NCBI GenBank assembly: GCA_024919035.1
Contig: CP103442.1
Span: 744,001 to 808,000, forward strand
DNA length: 64,000 nucleotides
Reading direction: 5' to 3'
Source of the DNA: Methylophilaceae bacterium LSUCC0401
GTDB lineage: Bacteria > Pseudomonadota > Gammaproteobacteria > Burkholderiales > Methylophilaceae
Below the pieces are notes generated by a model. That model ran no database searches and was not told where the DNA came from. It worked only from the letters and a program-made list of their open reading frames with translations. This document shows, in pieces, positions 61,530 through 64,000 of the stretch (its first letter is position 1; each line of letters starts with the position of its first letter). A program made the translations under genes and the position numbers.

Positions 61530-64000
61530 GTGAAAAATATCATAACAACAATCTGCAAAAATGAAATTTACTACAATCGCTTCATAAAACAAAAGCACAG
61601 TCCAGTATTTAATACATTCACATTATATGAATATATTTCCCAAAAATTAGATACTTTTTATTTATTATCGCCCGAAACAAGTAAAAAAATAATAACTAAG
61701 TTTGAAGAATACCTGACACTTTCGAAAATTATTAATAATTTAATAAATGAAAATAAAAATAATGAATTATTAGATCGAGATTCTTTAATTAAAAATACTC
61801 AAAGTGCATTCTCAATGATTCAAGAATATTGTATTGATATTAATCATCCATTCTTTCAAAGCACGAATGAATCCAAATTATTAATAAAAATTTACAGTGA
61901 ATATTCAAAATTCATCCAAAAAAATAGTTATTTCACTTTTCATCAGGCAATAGATTTTTTTATTGATAATATTAAATGTGATGAAAAAATAGAGCTTATT
62001 GGCTTTCACCAAAAAACACCATTTAATTTAAAAATAAGAAATAAATTTAAATGTGAACTAAAAATAAAAGATTCAAAAACAGATTGGGAAATAAATGAAT
62101 ATTTAGATACACGCAATGAATTACTAAAAATTAGTAATGAAATATTAATGCATCTCAAAAATAACAAAAATATTGCTATTATTTCTTTTGATATATCAGC
62201 AATAGCCGATGATCTCCAATCCTCACTCAATAATCCAGCATTAAAAAATCAAGTTTTAAAAAATAACCAGAAAATAATTATTAATAGGAATCAACACAAT
62301 AGTCTAATCAAGCGACCTCTTATAAAATCATTAATAACTTACTTTAATATAATTAATAATCAAACAGTATCTCTGAGTGATTTAAAACTATTAATTTTTG
62401 TTGTGTATAACTCCAATATTGAATTACTAAATAAGTGTGAGCAAATCTTTTCGAAACTAAAATCAAGTGGAATAAAAATAATAAGTTATGCGCTTATTAT
62501 TAAAATAATTAGAAATGATATTCCAGAAATTGATATATTTAATAACGTTAATTTAATTGATATTGGAAAAAAACTATCTCTGTATTCATGGATAGTGACT
62601 GTTGAAAATCAATTTAATAAATCATTTATAACAAAAATGAATATGGATAAAGGACATCAGAGAGATCTGAGGCAACTTGAAACTGTATTTGCATCAATAA
62701 AAAAAATAAGAAATCAACATGAGTTAATCACTTTTGATATATTTCAACAACATTTATATAGCTTTTTAGATCAAACCCAAATCAAGTGTCAATATCATAA
62801 TTTATCGATTGATGCATATTCATTTACTGATGATATTATTGGATATTATGATCATATTTATCTTATTAACTTTATAGATAGAAATGACTTTCTGAAACAT
62901 CATAATTATTTGTTACCCTATCAATTTTTAAAACAGATAAATAGTACATCTTTAATAAAAGAATTTTCCCAACAACAATTAAATGCCCTCAATTTAAGCA
63001 CATCAAACTTTCACATATCTTATGCATTATCAACTGATGATATTGATAATTCAGCAAATATGTTGATTAAATTTTCGAAATTTAATCAATTACAATTTAT
63101 GGAAAATTATGACTACCTGGGTAAAAATATTACTAAAGCGATAGAAAATAATAATATTTTACCTATTCAACCCCATAAAATTTCAAATTTTAGAGGGCTT
63201 TTAGAACGCATGCAGAAGTCACCAAGATGGAGTTTTTTTTATGATGTAATTCACTGTTCAAAAGAATTAAATAATTCACCCGAAGAGCAAAATACAATTA
63301 ATCGTGGAATATTAATTCATTTGATACTGAATAAATTTTGGTCTGAAATTAATTCACATGATGAGCTCTGTGCCATAGAAATGCTTGATCACTATGTTGA
63401 AAAACTCGTCCTTGATTGTATTAATAATGATCTTAGATTTTCAAGATTAAAAGAATCAATTAAACAATTTGAAATTAAAAGATGTACTAATTTAATTTTA
63501 CAAATATTGGAAATTGAAAAATCACGCAAACCTTTCAAAATCAAATCATCCGAAAATAAACAAACATATAATTTAGAATCTTTTTCATTTGATCTTATCC
63601 GAGACCGAGAAGACCTAGAAGGTGAAATTCTGCATATTATTGATTACAAAACTGGAAAGCAGAATTCACATAACTCTTGGTTAAAAAGTCCTTTTGTAAA
63701 TTTTCAGTTTCCCTTATACCTTTTATTTTCAGAAAGTGATTGCATGACATTGATGATCTATGAAATTAATATTAAAGAGACTCAAATTCGTCAATTTGTC
63801 TTTACCGAAAGTAATATCGACAAGACTTCTTCAACTGATTTTATCCACATTACCGATACAAAAATGCAACTCAAGGAATTGAAAAAGTCTTGGCATAGAG
63901 AAATTAGTAACCATTTGAAACAATATCAGCGAGGTTACTTTCCCAATCTTTTTAATGATGAATCTGATCTACTCTTTTGTGACTGCAAAATCTTATTAAG
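61530..64000 (+). CDS. AddB-like PD-(D/E)XK nuclease, 3' truncated by window edge
   Basis: An open frame of 823 codons from a GTG at 61530 to the right edge; an in-frame stop at 61518 limits the start. It resembles the ~870-residue 'probable DNA repair protein' family related to AddB (TIGR03623 type). The RecB-family nuclease motifs are near the C-terminus: NRGILIHLIL (His597), RDREDLEGEILHIIDYKTGK (Asp705, Lys707) and NFQFPLYLLF. Near the edge FCDCKILL may be part of a Cys cluster. The N-terminal helicase-like half is poorly conserved, with no Walker A. Very rich in Asn, Ile and Lys. An addA-like helicase would be expected downstream. Confidence 0.8.
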   Translation, partial: MKNIITTICKNEIYYNRFIKQKHSPVFNTFTLYEYISQKLDTFYLLSPETSKKIITKFEEYLTLSKIINNLINENKNNELLDRDSLIKNTQSAFSMIQEYCIDINHPFFQSTNESKLLIKIYSEYSKFIQKNSYFTFHQAIDFFIDNIKCDEKIELIGFHQKTPFNLKIRNKFKCELKIKDSKTDWEINEYLDTRNELLKISNEILMHLKNNKNIAIISFDISAIADDLQSSLNNPALKNQVLKNNQKIIINRNQHNSLIKRPLIKSLITYFNIINNQTVSLSDLKLLIFVVYNSNIELLNKCEQIFSKLKSSGIKIISYALIIKIIRNDIPEIDIFNNVNLIDIGKKLSLYSWIVTVENQFNKSFITKMNMDKGHQRDLRQLETVFASIKKIRNQHELITFDIFQQHLYSFLDQTQIKCQYHNLSIDAYSFTDDIIGYYDHIYLINFIDRNDFLKHHNYLLPYQFLKQINSTSLIKEFSQQQLNALNLSTSNFHISYALSTDDIDNSANMLIKFSKFNQLQFMENYDYLGKNITKAIENNNILPIQPHKISNFRGLLERMQKSPRWSFFYDVIHCSKELNNSPEEQNTINRGILIHLILNKFWSEINSHDELCAIEMLDHYVEKLVLDCINNDLRFSRLKESIKQFEIKRCTNLILQILEIEKSRKPFKIKSSENKQTYNLESFSFDLIRDREDLEGEILHIIDYKTGKQNSHNSWLKSPFVNFQFPLYLLFSESDCMTLMIYEINIKETQIRQFVFTESNIDKTSSTDFIHITDTKMQLKELKKSWHREISNHLKQYQRGYFPNLFNDESDLLFCDCKILL

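Noticed and set aside
62006-62230. Minus-strand frame of 74 codons in the right-hand region
   Set aside because: It lies inside the long plus-strand nuclease frame and shows no domain or ribosome site.
1-64000. A defence island, phage, toxin-antitoxin or mobile element
   Set aside because: Nearly all sequence is assigned to core metabolic or housekeeping genes; no integrase, transposase, restriction gene, att-like repeats or composition break was seen.

Overview
The window is compact, AT-rich chromosomal DNA (roughly one third G+C by eye) from a bacterium with a streamlined genome. Gene content and order point to a methylotrophic betaproteobacterium of the family Methylophilaceae, of the OM43 / Candidatus Methylopumilus kind. 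Pointers are the pqqBCDE cluster for the methanol dehydrogenase cofactor, formate-tetrahydrofolate ligase, the gyrA-serC-pheA-hisC order, an EF-P with Arg32 next to its rhamnosyltransferase EarP, and a FimV homologue between leu/asd and trp genes. The genus assignment is inference. I saw no tRNA, rRNA, insertion sequence, phage gene or CRISPR array.

Layout. 1-1384 holds the 3' part of malate:quinone oxidoreductase. 1376-5645 (minus) is galU-hpt-rnr-rlmB. 5801-10966 (minus) is cysB-fhs-yigZ-rmuC-moaD-moaE. 11057-17336 (plus), divergent from cysB, is an assimilatory sulfate reduction operon: TSUP permease, sulfite reductase, DUF934 protein, APS reductase, cysD, cysN, ferredoxin. 17322-21662 (minus) is pqqBCDE plus an MFS exporter. 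21763-28602 (minus) is gyrA-serC-pheA-hisC and a DAHP synthase, closed by an intrinsic terminator. 28692-29855 is metZ behind a probable SAM-II riboswitch. 29978-48039 (minus) is a run of 19 genes, from argD to purF, with no intergenic gap above about 17 nt. It covers Arg, Leu, Asp-family and Trp synthesis, folate, fatty acid and purine genes, truA and fimV.

48098-48732 is a short unit of a 30-residue membrane peptide and a PuuD-like membrane protein, with a consensus -35 box, strong ribosome sites and a strong terminator. That terminator sits directly against the argD start codon. Then come an EamA permease (plus), a two-component system (minus) divergent from acs (plus), yhdP-tldD (plus), and greB-earP-efp (minus). 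The window closes with a gene of at least 823 codons (61530 to the edge) that looks like an AddB-type PD-(D/E)XK nuclease.

Functionally the region is mostly core anabolism, with short or overlapping gene junctions and few promoters. I found no clear new defence or mobile system. The most interesting leads are the SAM-II-like element in a betaproteobacterial setting, the terminator-argD junction ahead of an 18-kb gene run, the strongly signalled PuuD-like/small-peptide unit, the ferredoxin-linked sulfite reduction operon, the orphan EcfT-like protein, and the divergent nuclease at the right edge.
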